A stretch of DNA of 64,000 nt from CAZROT01 sp964601895 (GCA_964601895.1 CAZROT010000003.1:186001-250000), one strand, 5' to 3'. Counted from the stretch's first letter, positions 45,118 to 54,084 are shown. The notes: generated by a model from the letters alone, not told the origin. Translations and numbers: made by a program.

Positions 45118-46161
45118 TTATTCTACATGATCGGATTTTTTAGTTATCTTCGCGGTATGGCTCAGACCCTGCTGGATATGCTTAAAAAAGCGATCATGGC
45201 GCATGGGTCCATCAACATTAAAGAATTTGCTCCACCCACGATGTGGAACTCTGGTATGCAACGTAACACTGGTACCCACACTGGTCAGGCTAGTGAAAAT
45301 CTTGCTCACATGAGGAACCACATCGCCTTTGATAAGATAATGACTGATCTTATCGCTTGCCTGCTTAACCACTTCTGATGATTTATGCTTATTCAGCAAT
45401 GCCTGCTGCAGGCCCTTACCCAGTTCGGCACTACAAAAACAGATGGCCCTGACAGGCTCTTCTCCCTGCGTAAAATTCATCGCTGCAGCATAAGCCGCTT
45501 CACCGCCCCCTTTAGAATGCCCTGATACCGATACATGATATTTTTCCATGAGAGAATCAAGCCGAACAGATTCCATGAATGTTGCTGTCATGCTGGCAGC
45601 TTGCTGATAACTCTGTGGAATTTTACCCACCAGCGCATTACCAATGTTCGCACCCCAGTGTTTTCCAGACATTGCGGCATTATTCAGGCTGCGTGTTAAG
45701 AATCCGCCGGCAGTCTGCCCGCTGGTAGTACCACCAAAAACAAGACGCACTTCTGTATTCTGCATGTTATGAAATACAGCAGCCGTCAGCCCGGATTTCC
45801 GGTCAATAATCATTTTGCTATATTCATCAAACTGCATGCCATATTTTTCTGCCAGCTGCTTTGACAGTACTTTGTTCACTCCCCAATCAGGGGCAAACTG
45901 GTCCAGATGATTCGCATCCTGACGATAGGGAAATTCAGCCAGTACCGCATCTTTCAGCAGTGCTGAAGAGTTAGTAACATCAAATTTAACCTTAATTAAC
46001 ACTTGTGCTTTATTAAGTAGTCTGGGTAAATCCTTATTAGCTCTAATGCCTGTCACTCTGCTACTGACACTGCCATCGCTGGATCCACGATTACTGTCAG
46101 TCTTCTCCATTGCACTGGCAGTGGATTTACCTCGCCATCTAAGTAGTAATGACAGACTCAT
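45118..46161 (-). CDS. Lipase-like alpha/beta-hydrolase, candidate secreted effector
   Basis: Not assigned to a named family. A nucleophile-elbow sequence VSGHSKGGGEAAYA has the GxSxG pattern with S216 (counted from 46161). VFGGTTSGQTAGGF resembles the FRGT oxyanion strand of class 3 lipases, and D280 (KGDVVPH) and H322 (RHDRFF) are possible triad partners. The N-terminus is serine-rich and has no signal peptide (MSLSLLLRWRGKSTASAMEK), as in many type III effectors. The ATG at 46161 follows an AGGTG site by six bases; starts at 46209 and 46239 are weaker. It stands alone, has its own terminator, and breaks the conserved order epmC-yfcH. Confidence 0.62.
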   Translation of the reverse strand: MSLSLLLRWRGKSTASAMEKTDSNRGSSDGSVSSRVTGIRANKDLPRLLNKAQVLIKVKFDVTNSSALLKDAVLAEFPYRQDANHLDQFAPDWGVNKVLSKQLAEKYGMQFDEYSKMIIDRKSGLTAAVFHNMQNTEVRLVFGGTTSGQTAGGFLTRSLNNAAMSGKHWGANIGNALVGKIPQSYQQAASMTATFMESVRLDSLMEKYHVSVSGHSKGGGEAAYAAAMNFTQGEEPVRAICFCSAELGKGLQQALLNKHKSSEVVKQASDKISHYLIKGDVVPHVSKIFTSLTSVGTSVTLHTRVPHRGWSKFFNVDGPMRHDRFFKHIQQGLSHTAKITKKSDHVE

Positions 46162-46375
46162 AATCACACCTGAATTTTTCGTTAATTTTCGCACAATCAG
46201 AGTAGACATTTTCACAAAATCTGCTACCACAAAACGCACGCAGTACGCTAATGGCTTTTAACGATAACCTGTTTCACTAAAGCTGGAAACAGGCAGAGTT
46301 TTTATCCTACACTGCAAATAATTCGCCATGTAACCAGATAATAATATCAATATTTCCATTTCATGAGGGTCGACC

Positions 46376-47272
46376 ATGCACATTCTGATAACAGGCGCCA
46401 CAGGCTTAATCGGACGCAGATTGACTCAGAAGCTATTGACTGACGGTAATCAGATAACAGTACTGACGCGCTCCCCTGAGCGGGCAAAAACTATTTTTGG
46501 TAATACCGTCAGCTACTGGTCAACTCTCTCTGACAAAGAGTCTCTGAATGGTATCAACGCGGTTGTTAATCTTGCCGGTGAGCCCATCGCTGATAAACGC
46601 TGGACAGAGGAACAAAAAAAGTGCCTGTGTGAAAGCCGCTGGACAATGACTGAACAGCTGGCAAAGCTTATCAACGCCAGCAGCCAGCCCCCGTCTGTGC
46701 TGATTTCCGGATCTGCTGTGGGATTTTATGGTGATCAGGGCCAGACAACCGTGACAGAAGAAACTCCACCCCATGATGAATTTACCCACCAGCTGTGTGC
46801 ACGTTGGGAATCACTGGCGCGTCAGGCACAAAGCGATAAAACACGTGTCTGTCTGTTGCGCACCGGAGTCGTTCTGGCTACTGACGGTGGGGCACTGGCT
46901 AAGATGCTGCCTTTATTCCGCTGCTGCCTTGGCGGCCCGGTAAGCAACGGCCGGCAGTATTTTCCGTGGATACATCAGGGTGATATGGTCAATGCCATCC
47001 ATTATCTGCTAACGCAGAATAAACTACATGGCCCCTTTAATATTGTCTCTCCCAATCCGGTACATAATAAACAGTTTACCAGGACTCTGGCGCGAGTACT
47101 TAACCGTCCTGCTGCGTTATCTGTCCCTGCTGGTATCCTGCGGGCGCTGATGGGAGAAGCAAGCATACTGCTGTTGACCGGGCAACGTGCATTACCAGTG
47201 CGACTGGAAGATTCAGGTTTTGATTTCCGTTACGCGCATCTGGAAGAAGCACTGCGGGATATTCTCAGGTAA
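46376..47272 (+). CDS. yfcH: TIGR01777 family NAD-dependent epimerase, YfcH
   Basis: A short-chain dehydrogenase/epimerase-like protein with the Rossmann motif ITGATGLIGRRL at its N-terminus, followed by VVNLAGEPI, SGSAVGFYGDQG and PWIHQGDMV typical of TIGR01777. The C-terminal DUF1731 part (GEASILLLTGQRALPVRLEDSGFDFRY) is present. It has 298 residues and a GAGGG site. Substrate unknown; it is convergent with ubiX. Confidence 0.93.
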   Translation: MHILITGATGLIGRRLTQKLLTDGNQITVLTRSPERAKTIFGNTVSYWSTLSDKESLNGINAVVNLAGEPIADKRWTEEQKKCLCESRWTMTEQLAKLINASSQPPSVLISGSAVGFYGDQGQTTVTEETPPHDEFTHQLCARWESLARQAQSDKTRVCLLRTGVVLATDGGALAKMLPLFRCCLGGPVSNGRQYFPWIHQGDMVNAIHYLLTQNKLHGPFNIVSPNPVHNKQFTRTLARVLNRPAALSVPAGILRALMGEASILLLTGQRALPVRLEDSGFDFRYAHLEEALRDILR

Positions 47273-47293
47273 GCAGGAAAAACTATGGGTTAA

Positions 47294-47881
47294 TTAGTTC
47301 TTTGCCGGGTGTAGCCCTCCCTCCCAGCGTACAAACAAATCTTCAGGTAACTGAATATCAAACTGATCAATAACCCGGTTGACTGTCTGATCAATAATAT
47401 CCTGCAGCGTCTGCGGACGATGGTAAAAAGCAGGCAGGGGAGGCATGATAACAGCACCTGATGCAGCCGCCTGTACCATCAGGTTCAAATGACCCAGATG
47501 AAAAGGAGTCTCTCGCACGCACAACACCAGGGGACGTCGCTCCTTAAGCACCACATCAGCAGCACGAATAAGTAAATTATCAGCGTAACTGTGGACAATA
47601 CCTGAGAGCGTTCTGATTGAGCAGGGAAGGATAACCATGCCGTCTGTTTTCAGTGAGCCTGATGCTATAGCTGCAGAAATATCACGTATATCATACACAA
47701 CATCAGCCAGTGCCTGTACGTCGCGTATGCTTAACGTGGTTTCCAAAGTGAGGGTCTGCCTGGCTGCGTTACTGATAACTAAATGGGTTTCAAGCTCAGT
47801 AATACCTTGCAATACCTGCAGTAAGCGCACAGCATAAATCACACCGCTGGCACCGGAAATACCAATAACAAGACGCTTCAT
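47294..47881 (-). CDS. ubiX: Flavin prenyltransferase UbiX
   Basis: Makes prenylated FMN, the cofactor of the UbiD decarboxylase in ubiquinone synthesis. It contains the FMN-binding start VIGISGASGVIYAVRLLQ, ASGSLKTDGMVILPCS and CVRETPFHLGHLNLMVQAAASGAVIMPP. The ATG at 47881 has a GGCAGG site and matches the homologues; the frame's upstream start at 47959 adds a non-conserved stretch. It has 195 residues. In E. coli purF is next to it; here the ccdB toxin gene takes that place. Confidence 0.95.
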   Translation of the reverse strand: MKRLVIGISGASGVIYAVRLLQVLQGITELETHLVISNAARQTLTLETTLSIRDVQALADVVYDIRDISAAIASGSLKTDGMVILPCSIRTLSGIVHSYADNLLIRAADVVLKERRPLVLCVRETPFHLGHLNLMVQAAASGAVIMPPLPAFYHRPQTLQDIIDQTVNRVIDQFDIQLPEDLFVRWEGGLHPAKN

Positions 47882-47968
47882 GACACCTGCCTCTGTCATA
47901 CAGAATAAAACAATATTCAGAATTAACAGGGGAAAAATTTTTATCGGGACAGGATACAATAATTGGTT

Positions 47969-48286
47969 TTATATACCAGTAATTAATACATCTATTGCAG
48001 AAAAAATTTCATCTCTCATGTGCCCGATTTCACAAACAAAATTTTTATGAGTTAAATTTACGACGGGAATCACAGTCATTAAATTTGTCATAATGATATA
48101 TCGCTTATTTTCTATCACGACCACAGACGTTAGTTTTTTCAGCTGTGCTTTAGCATCATAAGCCACCAGCGGAATAACCACCCGACTCCCCAGATCACTG
48201 ATCATTTCATTTTGAACATCCAGAAAATACGGATAAGCACTTTTACTGTTTGGTGAAATATTCTTGTAAACTGCAAACTGTGACAT
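47969..48286 (-). CDS. ccdB: CcdB-family toxin, gyrase poison
   Basis: A small cytoplasmic toxin of the CcdB family, which traps DNA gyrase on cut DNA. FAVYKNISPNSKSAYPYFLDVQNEMI and SRVVIPLVAY match the family, and the length of 105 residues is close to the F-plasmid toxin (101). The C-terminus reads ITGI where plasmid CcdB reads FWGI; that tryptophan is needed for gyrase poisoning, so toxicity may be reduced or lost. The start codon overlaps the ccdA stop (TAATG). It lies where purF is expected. Confidence 0.92.
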   Translation of the reverse strand: MSQFAVYKNISPNSKSAYPYFLDVQNEMISDLGSRVVIPLVAYDAKAQLKKLTSVVVIENKRYIIMTNLMTVIPVVNLTHKNFVCEIGHMRDEIFSAIDVLITGI

Positions 48287-48534
48287 TATAAGACCTTAAG
48301 CTCTTCATCATCAGATAATAAACCAGAATCCTCTATAAACTGATTACAGGCTACAATTGCTGCCTTATTTTCATTGCGCCATTGCTGACTTTTATGTTTT
48401 TTAATCTCTTCAGCCAGCGCATTATCAAATATTGTCGTCAAATTAATATTCAGTTCCTTTGCTGCTCTGAGTAAATCGCTGCGTACAGAAACATTCGTTG
48501 TTTTCCGTTGTGAACCTGTTCTCATTATTACCAT
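48286..48534 (-). CDS. ccdA: CcdA-family antitoxin
   Basis: The antitoxin partner of CcdB. The N-terminal part KTTNVSVRSDLLRAAKELNINLT is a ribbon-helix-helix DNA-binding domain, and the C-terminal tail QWRNENKAAIVACNQFIEDSGLL binds the toxin and is normally protease-sensitive. It has 82 residues. A GAGG site lies eight bases before the ATG. Two adjacent palindromes upstream (48547-48576) are likely its operator, giving autoregulation with CcdB. Confidence 0.92.
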   Translation of the reverse strand: MVIMRTGSQRKTTNVSVRSDLLRAAKELNINLTTIFDNALAEEIKKHKSQQWRNENKAAIVACNQFIEDSGLLSDDEELKVL

Positions 48535-48546
48535 AACAGATACCTC

Positions 48547-48576
48547 ATGATATACATATCATTTATAATGATAAAT
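48547..48576. promoter_or_regulatory. Tandem palindromes, likely CcdA operator
   Basis: Two perfect inverted repeats overlap by two bases: ATGATA-TACA-TATCAT (48547-48562) and ATTTAT-AATG-ATAAAT (48561-48576). They lie 13-42 bases before the ccdA start. Ribbon-helix-helix antitoxins bind this kind of repeated palindrome. Confidence 0.6.
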
Positions 48577-48928
48577 ATTACATATTGAAAGCAGATTGTC
48601 CATTATGGGCTTACAATGAACAACACAGCCAGCAGTGGCTCTACAGCGGATTTTGCTACTGCTGATGCACAAACTTTACTCTCTGATAAACCCTTTTTAC
48701 CCATACAATATATCGCTTTCAAACCTCAATGAATTCACTGCCAATTATAGTATAAGTCATTTTATGATATTAATTTTCTTAAAAATTAAAATAAGGAATA
48801 GTAAAACAAGGCAGGCGGCGTACATTTTCTCATATTTTATTTTACCAGGCAGAAAGCGCATTGCCTGTCAGGGAATATAGAAACCCATGGCAACAGGCAA
48901 TGCGGTGCCGGTTATGAATGCTGCGCAA
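48577..48928. other. Intergenic region at the former purF site
   Basis: It lies between ccdA and cvpA. No PurF-like remnant was recognised on either strand. The right half contains the 12-bp inverted repeat listed at 48857-48904. Confidence 0.5.
48857..48904. repeat. 12-bp inverted repeat downstream of cvpA
   Basis: CGCATTGCCTGT (48857-48868) is perfectly complementary to ACAGGCAATGCG (48893-48904) across a 24-base loop, and the loop has an inner GGG/CCC pairing. It begins 25 bases after the cvpA stop. There is no T-run, so it may be an mRNA-stabilising hairpin, a factor-dependent terminator or a scar of the change that removed purF. Confidence 0.65.
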
Positions 48929-49420
48929 TTACACACGGCTTGTCAGAAAATGTGATGCACTCTGAAGGTATTCAAAAAACCATTTGATGGGATTACTGAA
49001 CTGAGGGATGAGCTGCGATTCTTTCCAGTCAGCACTTTGTGAAAAAGTAGTAAAAATATCCATAAAAAATAATCCAGCAGAAACAATTAAAATGCCACGC
49101 AATAGCCCAAAACAGATACCCAGCATGCGGTCAGTCCCTGACAGGCCGGTACGTTCAATCAACGCACCAATGACATTACTGATAACCGCTCCAACGAATA
49201 ACGTTACGATAAACAGAATGGCAGCCGCCATAATATTACGGATCAGCGCATCATTAAAATAAGTAAACCAGCCAGCAAAATCAGCATAAAAATGGCTGGC
49301 AATAAAAAACGCACATCCCCATGTTATCAGTGACAGTGCTTCACGTAAAAAACCACGAATTACGCTGATTAACGCAGAACACCCGATTATCGCAATAATA
49401 CAGTAATCAATCCACATCAT
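48929..49420 (-). CDS. cvpA: Inner-membrane protein CvpA
   Basis: A small membrane protein with about four helices, named for its need in colicin V production and linked to resistance to bile-type stress. It matches E. coli CvpA in MWIDYCIIAIIGCSALISVIRGF, LSLITWGCAFFIASH and GLSGTDRMLGICFGLLRG. It has 163 residues. In E. coli it is followed by purF in one operon; here purF is missing, so cvpA is the last gene of the dedD-cvpA unit. Confidence 0.95.
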   Translation of the reverse strand: MMWIDYCIIAIIGCSALISVIRGFLREALSLITWGCAFFIASHFYADFAGWFTYFNDALIRNIMAAAILFIVTLFVGAVISNVIGALIERTGLSGTDRMLGICFGLLRGILIVSAGLFFMDIFTTFSQSADWKESQLIPQFSNPIKWFFEYLQSASHFLTSRV

Positions 49421-49566
49421 AGACAGTTATTTCCGTAACGAAATCACAGTTATTTTATATAAATATCAGTAAGTTGCTTTTATTTATTAGCATGAATATA
49501 TGTTATCAGCACCGAAGTATCATGCTGTTAACATAGTGATTTCTGAATTGGTTTGCGCGTTCACCA

Positions 49567-50163
49567 TTATTCACTGCCAACAGTGTATGCCTTTATCTGG
49601 CCATCCAGGCCACTGAGTGAATTCACATCCGCTAATAAAGACTGTAATTTCTTTTTGGACGCATCCGGTCCTATATATAAGCGCGTAATTTTTCCCTGCA
49701 CAGGCACAACAGGTACAGTAAATGCTTTATAGCCAGACTGGCGTAATGTTGCTGCGATATCATTAACCCTGGTAGCGTTTTTGAATGCCCCCAACTGCAC
49801 TACCCAGGCATGAGCAACAGGCGCTTTTTCTCTTTCAGGATTAGCCTGCGAAGGTTTGATTTCAGGCATGGCAGCGATAGTGCTCTCTGACTTATTTCTG
49901 GATACAGCTGGTACATGAACATTATTTACCGGTGCTATCTGTTGAGGCGTTTTACCAGTTTTCTGTTGCGGTAATACTGATAAAGGTTCATCGACGGGAA
50001 GCATATCGTTAGGGCTGTTTGCAAACTCAGGCATTAACGGAATGGCAGAAAATTCATTTTCATAATATTTTTTTTTGCCATCTAACAGCACGGGTAAAAT
50101 AATTACACTGAGCGCGACCAGTACAATGGTCCCAATCAGACGATTTTGAAACTGGCTGGCCAC
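49567..50163 (-). CDS. dedD: Cell division protein DedD, SPOR domain
   Basis: A septal-ring protein anchored in the inner membrane. The N-terminal helix (FQNRLIGTIVLVALSVIILPVLLDG) is followed by a variable P/K-rich linker and a C-terminal SPOR domain (AWVVQLGAFKNATRVNDIAATLRQSG) that binds denuded peptidoglycan. The GTG at 50163 (VASQFQNRL) is chosen: it has a GAGGAG site seven bases upstream and matches E. coli MASKFQNRL, whereas an upstream ATG-type start would lie inside folC. It has 198 residues. Confidence 0.93.
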   Translation of the reverse strand: MASQFQNRLIGTIVLVALSVIILPVLLDGKKKYYENEFSAIPLMPEFANSPNDMLPVDEPLSVLPQQKTGKTPQQIAPVNNVHVPAVSRNKSESTIAAMPEIKPSQANPEREKAPVAHAWVVQLGAFKNATRVNDIAATLRQSGYKAFTVPVVPVQGKITRLYIGPDASKKKLQSLLADVNSLSGLDGQIKAYTVGSE

Positions 50164-50165
50164 AA

Positions 50166-51425
50166 TTATCTCCTCATCCCCAGCAATGCCATCACAGGCG
50201 CCACAGTATGAAATGAACCACACACAACAATCACATCCTGTACGCCGGCATCACGCATTGCCTGACGCCAGGCACTCTCAACATCATCAAACTGCTGTGA
50301 TGCAGTCAGATACCTGGCAAGTTCTACTGCACTGGCTCCTCGCGGCACATCAAGCGAGGCGCAATACCAGTAATCAATCTGCACCGACAGACATGCCAGT
50401 GTGCCTTTAATATCTTTATCCGCCAGCATACCAATGACTGCACGCACCTTACCACAACGCTCGGGCAATTTAGCCAGACAATCAGCCAGATAACAGGCCG
50501 CATGCGGGTTGTGTGCCACATCAAGGATAACTAAGGGTTGCTCACCAGCAATCTGAAAACGACCCGGTAATCTGGCACTGCTCAACCCTTGGCGAATTGC
50601 CGCTTCACTAACCGTTAGCGGTGAATAATGTAATATCGCCAGTGCGGTCGCCGCATTTTGCAGCGGAATAGCAGGCACTGGCAGGTTGCTTAACTGCCTG
50701 GCTTCACAATGCCAGTACCATGTATCACTATCACGTTGAAAAGTCCAGGCATCATCGCGACAATAGAGTCGGGCACCCAGCTGGCCGGCTACCTCCGTAA
50801 CCGACCAGGGTATATTCGGCTCGCCAACTATTGCGGGTTTGCCGGAACGAAAAATACCGGCCTTTTCACGACCAATACTTTCCCGGCAGGCGCCTAACCA
50901 TTCGGTATGATCCAATGCAATACTGGTAATGGCCCCAACATCAGCATCAATGATATTGGTCGCATCCAGCCGCCCTCCCATACCCACTTCAAGAATCAGT
51001 ACATCAAGCCTGGCCTGCCTGAACAGAAATAAAGCGGCCAGAGTGCCAAATTCAAAGTAAGTCAGGGAAACATTTTTTCGTTTTGCTTCTATATAAGCAA
51101 ACGCCTCGCAGTGAGCTGCTTCCTGTAATTCGCTGCCCTGAATACGTACACGCTCTGTATAATGCAAAAAATGAGGAGAACTGTAGACACCAACACGCAA
51201 ACCCGCAGCAAGCAGAATGGCTTCCAGCATGCAGCAGGTGGTACCTTTGCCATTAGTTCCGCTAATGGTAAAAACCACGGGTGCCGGATTGAGCAGCGCC
51301 GCTTCTGCTGCTACCTGCCCTATGCGTTCAAGCCCCAGTTCTATCGGTTTTTCATGCAAATGTTCGAGCCAGGAAAGCCATTCAGTCAATGATGATGTGG
51401 CTTCGGGAATGTTATTATTATTCAC
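50166..51425 (-). CDS. folC: Bifunctional folylpolyglutamate/dihydrofolate synthase
   Basis: Joins dihydropteroate with glutamate to give dihydrofolate, then adds further glutamates to folates. The ATP-binding loop is VFTISGTNGKGTTCCML, and the family signature continues as RVGVYSSPHFLHYTERVRI. EVGMGGRLDATN and LDVAHNPHA are later Mur-ligase-type motifs. It has 419 residues and sits two bases before dedD, as in E. coli. Confidence 0.96.
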   Translation of the reverse strand: MNNNNIPEATSSLTEWLSWLEHLHEKPIELGLERIGQVAAEAALLNPAPVVFTISGTNGKGTTCCMLEAILLAAGLRVGVYSSPHFLHYTERVRIQGSELQEAAHCEAFAYIEAKRKNVSLTYFEFGTLAALFLFRQARLDVLILEVGMGGRLDATNIIDADVGAITSIALDHTEWLGACRESIGREKAGIFRSGKPAIVGEPNIPWSVTEVAGQLGARLYCRDDAWTFQRDSDTWYWHCEARQLSNLPVPAIPLQNAATALAILHYSPLTVSEAAIRQGLSSARLPGRFQIAGEQPLVILDVAHNPHAACYLADCLAKLPERCGKVRAVIGMLADKDIKGTLACLSVQIDYWYCASLDVPRGASAVELARYLTASQQFDDVESAWRQAMRDAGVQDVIVVCGSFHTVAPVMALLGMRR

Positions 51426-51506
51426 TGTTCATAAGACTCCCGGACAGGTCGCCTGCAACAGATCTTATTTCTGCATCAGCAGATTGCTGTCCGTTACAGG
51501 AATAAA

Positions 51507-52373
51507 TTAACTAATGGCAGGCTGTGGTCGACGTGTTAATTTTGACAGAATACTCGCGACCGTCTGGCGCATTTTCAATCGATGCACAATCATATCAATC
51601 GCGCCTTTTTCAATTAAAAACTCACTACGCTGAAAACCAGCAGGTAATTTTTCTCTTACTGTCTGCTCAATCACTCTGGGCCCGGCAAAACCAATCAAGG
51701 CTCTGGGCTCAGCGATATTGATATCGCCCAACATGGCAAGGCTCGCAGAAACACCGCCCATCGTTGGATCAGTCAGTACTGAGATGTAAGGCAGTCCACT
51801 ATCCTGCAATTTTGCCAGTGCTGCACTGGTTTTTGCCATTTGCATCAGTGACATTAACGCTTCCTGCATACGTGCACCACCACTGGCAGAAAAACAAATT
51901 AATGGGCAACGATCGCTTAATGCCTGCTCAGCAGCACACACAAAGCGCGCACCGACCACAGACGCCATCGATCCGCCCATAAAAGCAAACTCAAAAGCCG
52001 CTGCAACCACCGGCATATCCTGAAGCACTCCCTTCATCACCACCAGAGCATCCTTTTCCTGGGTCATTTTTTGGGCGCTGGAAAGGCGATCCTTATACTT
52101 TTTAGAGTCCTTAAATTTCAGAATATCTTTGGGTGCCAGCTGGCTACCCAACTCAATTTCAGCGCCAGGGTCAAGAAAAGCGCGCAAACGCTCACGTGCA
52201 CTAATGCGCATATGATGATCACACTTCGGACAAACCTGCAGATTACGTTCAAGCTCTGCGCGATATAATACCTGCCCACAGCTGTCGCATTTCGTCCAGA
52301 CACCCTCGGGAATATTTGCCTTATGCACCTGGGTAATATTGCTTTTGTTAAGGATACGTTCAATCCAGCTCAT
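51507..52373 (-). CDS. accD: Acetyl-CoA carboxylase carboxyltransferase subunit beta
   Basis: The beta subunit of the carboxyltransferase that makes malonyl-CoA, the first committed step of fatty acid synthesis. A zinc ribbon with C29, C32, C48 and C51 (TKCDSCG, VCPKCDHH) is followed by the crotonase-fold catalytic domain with MGGSMASVVGARF and SASGGARMQEALMSLMQMAKTSA. It has 288 residues; the E. coli protein is a little longer at its variable C-terminus. AccA, its partner, is not in the window. Confidence 0.97.
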   Translation of the reverse strand: MSWIERILNKSNITQVHKANIPEGVWTKCDSCGQVLYRAELERNLQVCPKCDHHMRISARERLRAFLDPGAEIELGSQLAPKDILKFKDSKKYKDRLSSAQKMTQEKDALVVMKGVLQDMPVVAAAFEFAFMGGSMASVVGARFVCAAEQALSDRCPLICFSASGGARMQEALMSLMQMAKTSAALAKLQDSGLPYISVLTDPTMGGVSASLAMLGDINIAEPRALIGFAGPRVIEQTVREKLPAGFQRSEFLIEKGAIDMIVHRLKMRQTVASILSKLTRRPQPAIS

Positions 52374-52535
52374 TGATAGCCTTTTTTGTTTATACTTGCA
52401 TGCCTGTTCTGCATTCAGCTCTGCATTATGCCGAAAATAAAGTCAGTAAAAAATACCTGCAACAACTGAAATACTACCGTCTTTATATGCTATCTGACTC
52501 TCAGCGATTTACCAGTAAGATTAACATATTACGCC

Positions 52536-53198
52536 TTACTGATTTTTCTGACACATGGATACTTTTCGATGACGCCATATTTCAATAATGACAGGTAACA
52601 AGGAAACAATAATGATCGCCACAATTAATAATTTCAGATTGTTCTTTACCACAGGTAAATCACCGAACAGCCAGCCTGCATAAGTGAATGACACTACCCA
52701 AATTAAAGCGCCAGTGAGGTTATACAAGCTAAAATAGCGGTAAGACATTTTCCCCATTCCAGCAACAAAAGGAGCAAATGTGCGGATAATGGGAATAAAA
52801 CGCGCCAGTACAACTGCCTTACCGCCGTGTTTCTTATAAAAAAGGTGTGTTTTTTCCAGATGGCTGCGACGAAATAGCCTTGAATCAGGATTCTGGAACA
52901 TCTTCTCACCAAAAATACGTCCCATAGTGTAATTAACTGCGTCACCAAGAACAGCAGCAATCACCATAATCGTTACCATCAAATGTACATTCAGGTGATT
53001 TTCGGGCAGGGCAGCCAGGACTCCCGCAATAAAAAGTAAAGAATCGCCAGGTAGAAAAGGGGTAACCACCAGACCTGTCTCGCAAAACAGAATCAAAAAC
53101 AGAATAGCGTAAATCCACAGGCCGTAACGCCTGGTCAGCTCGGCCAGATGAACATCAACATGCAGTATAAAATCAATAACAAATTGCACAAAATCCAT
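52536..53198 (-). CDS. dedA: DedA-family membrane protein
   Basis: A DedA/SNARE-associated family membrane protein, about 220 residues. The family is linked to recycling of lipid carriers and to envelope pH homeostasis. Conserved text: FCETGLVVTPFLPGDSLLFIAG and VVLARFIPIIRTFAPFVAGMGKMSYRYF, whose charged and arginine residues are functionally important in relatives. The ATG at 53198 matches E. coli (MDFVQFVIDFILHVDVHLAEL); an in-frame ATG eight codons upstream lacks conservation. Confidence 0.95.
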   Translation of the reverse strand: MDFVQFVIDFILHVDVHLAELTRRYGLWIYAILFLILFCETGLVVTPFLPGDSLLFIAGVLAALPENHLNVHLMVTIMVIAAVLGDAVNYTMGRIFGEKMFQNPDSRLFRRSHLEKTHLFYKKHGGKAVVLARFIPIIRTFAPFVAGMGKMSYRYFSLYNLTGALIWVVSFTYAGWLFGDLPVVKNNLKLLIVAIIIVSLLPVIIEIWRHRKVSMCQKNQ

Positions 53199-53250
53199 AA
53201 TGATTCTCGCCATTTTTAACATTATAGTAATAAGTAATTACCTGATATTT

Positions 53251-54084
53251 TCATGCATCTGTTAACAAAACAGGCCATGTTGAACATTGCGGTACATCAA
53301 ATTCATCGGGATAATCCACGGATACCAGGTATAATCCTGCGGCTTTCGCAGTTGCCGCCGCACGCGTGCGGTCTTTCAGTTGCAGTAATTCCAGCATCCA
53401 GTTTTCATCCCGTTTACCGCAACCCACTTCCAGCAAACTGCCCACAATATTACGTACCATATGATGGACAAAAGCATTAGCCTTGATATCAACAATAACA
53501 TAGGCCCCCTGTCGGGTAACACGGAGGTGTTTTATATTGCGCCACGCTGTTTTCGACTGGCACTGCAGTGCACGAAATGAAGTAAAATCATGTTCTCCTA
53601 CCAGATACTGTGCAGCCTTTGTCATACTTGCCACATCCAGAGGCAGATGATAATGCGTAACCCCCTGTGCCAGCACAGCAGGGCGACAGCAGTGATTGAA
53701 AATAATATAGAGATAGCGTCTTGCGGTCGCACTGAATCTGGCATGAAAGTTCTGCGTGACTCTTTTCATCCACCGTACGCTAATATCAGCGGGTAAATGC
53801 GCATTTACCCCCAGCGTCCAGGCAGAATCCTGGCGTTGTACAGGGGTAATAAAATGCACGACCTGCCCGGTGGCATGTACCCCGGCATCAGTCCTGCCAG
53901 CACAACACAGAGTAACGGGTTGCCTCGCAACCTTAAACAGTGCAGATTCAAGACATTCCTGAATACTGATTACCTCATTCTGACGCTGCCAGCCGTAATA
54001 GCGACTGCCATCATATTCAATACCCAGCGCTATCTTTACACCGTCTTGTGCAGGAGCTGCACGACATAATTCATCAACAGACAT
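53251..54084 (-). CDS. truA: tRNA pseudouridine(38-40) synthase TruA
   Basis: Isomerises uridines 38-40 in the anticodon arm of many tRNAs. The catalytic aspartate lies in CAGRTDAGVHATGQVVHF, preceded by ALGIEYDGSRYYGWQRQ, and NAFVHHMVRNIVGSL and KAAGLYLVSVDYPD follow. The ATG at 54084 (MSVDELCR) fits homologues better than the upstream 54102. The protein has 277 residues. The gene usg, usually between truA and pdxB, is missing; the gap there is only about 70-90 bases. Confidence 0.96.
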   Translation of the reverse strand: MSVDELCRAAPAQDGVKIALGIEYDGSRYYGWQRQNEVISIQECLESALFKVARQPVTLCCAGRTDAGVHATGQVVHFITPVQRQDSAWTLGVNAHLPADISVRWMKRVTQNFHARFSATARRYLYIIFNHCCRPAVLAQGVTHYHLPLDVASMTKAAQYLVGEHDFTSFRALQCQSKTAWRNIKHLRVTRQGAYVIVDIKANAFVHHMVRNIVGSLLEVGCGKRDENWMLELLQLKDRTRAAATAKAAGLYLVSVDYPDEFDVPQCSTWPVLLTDA

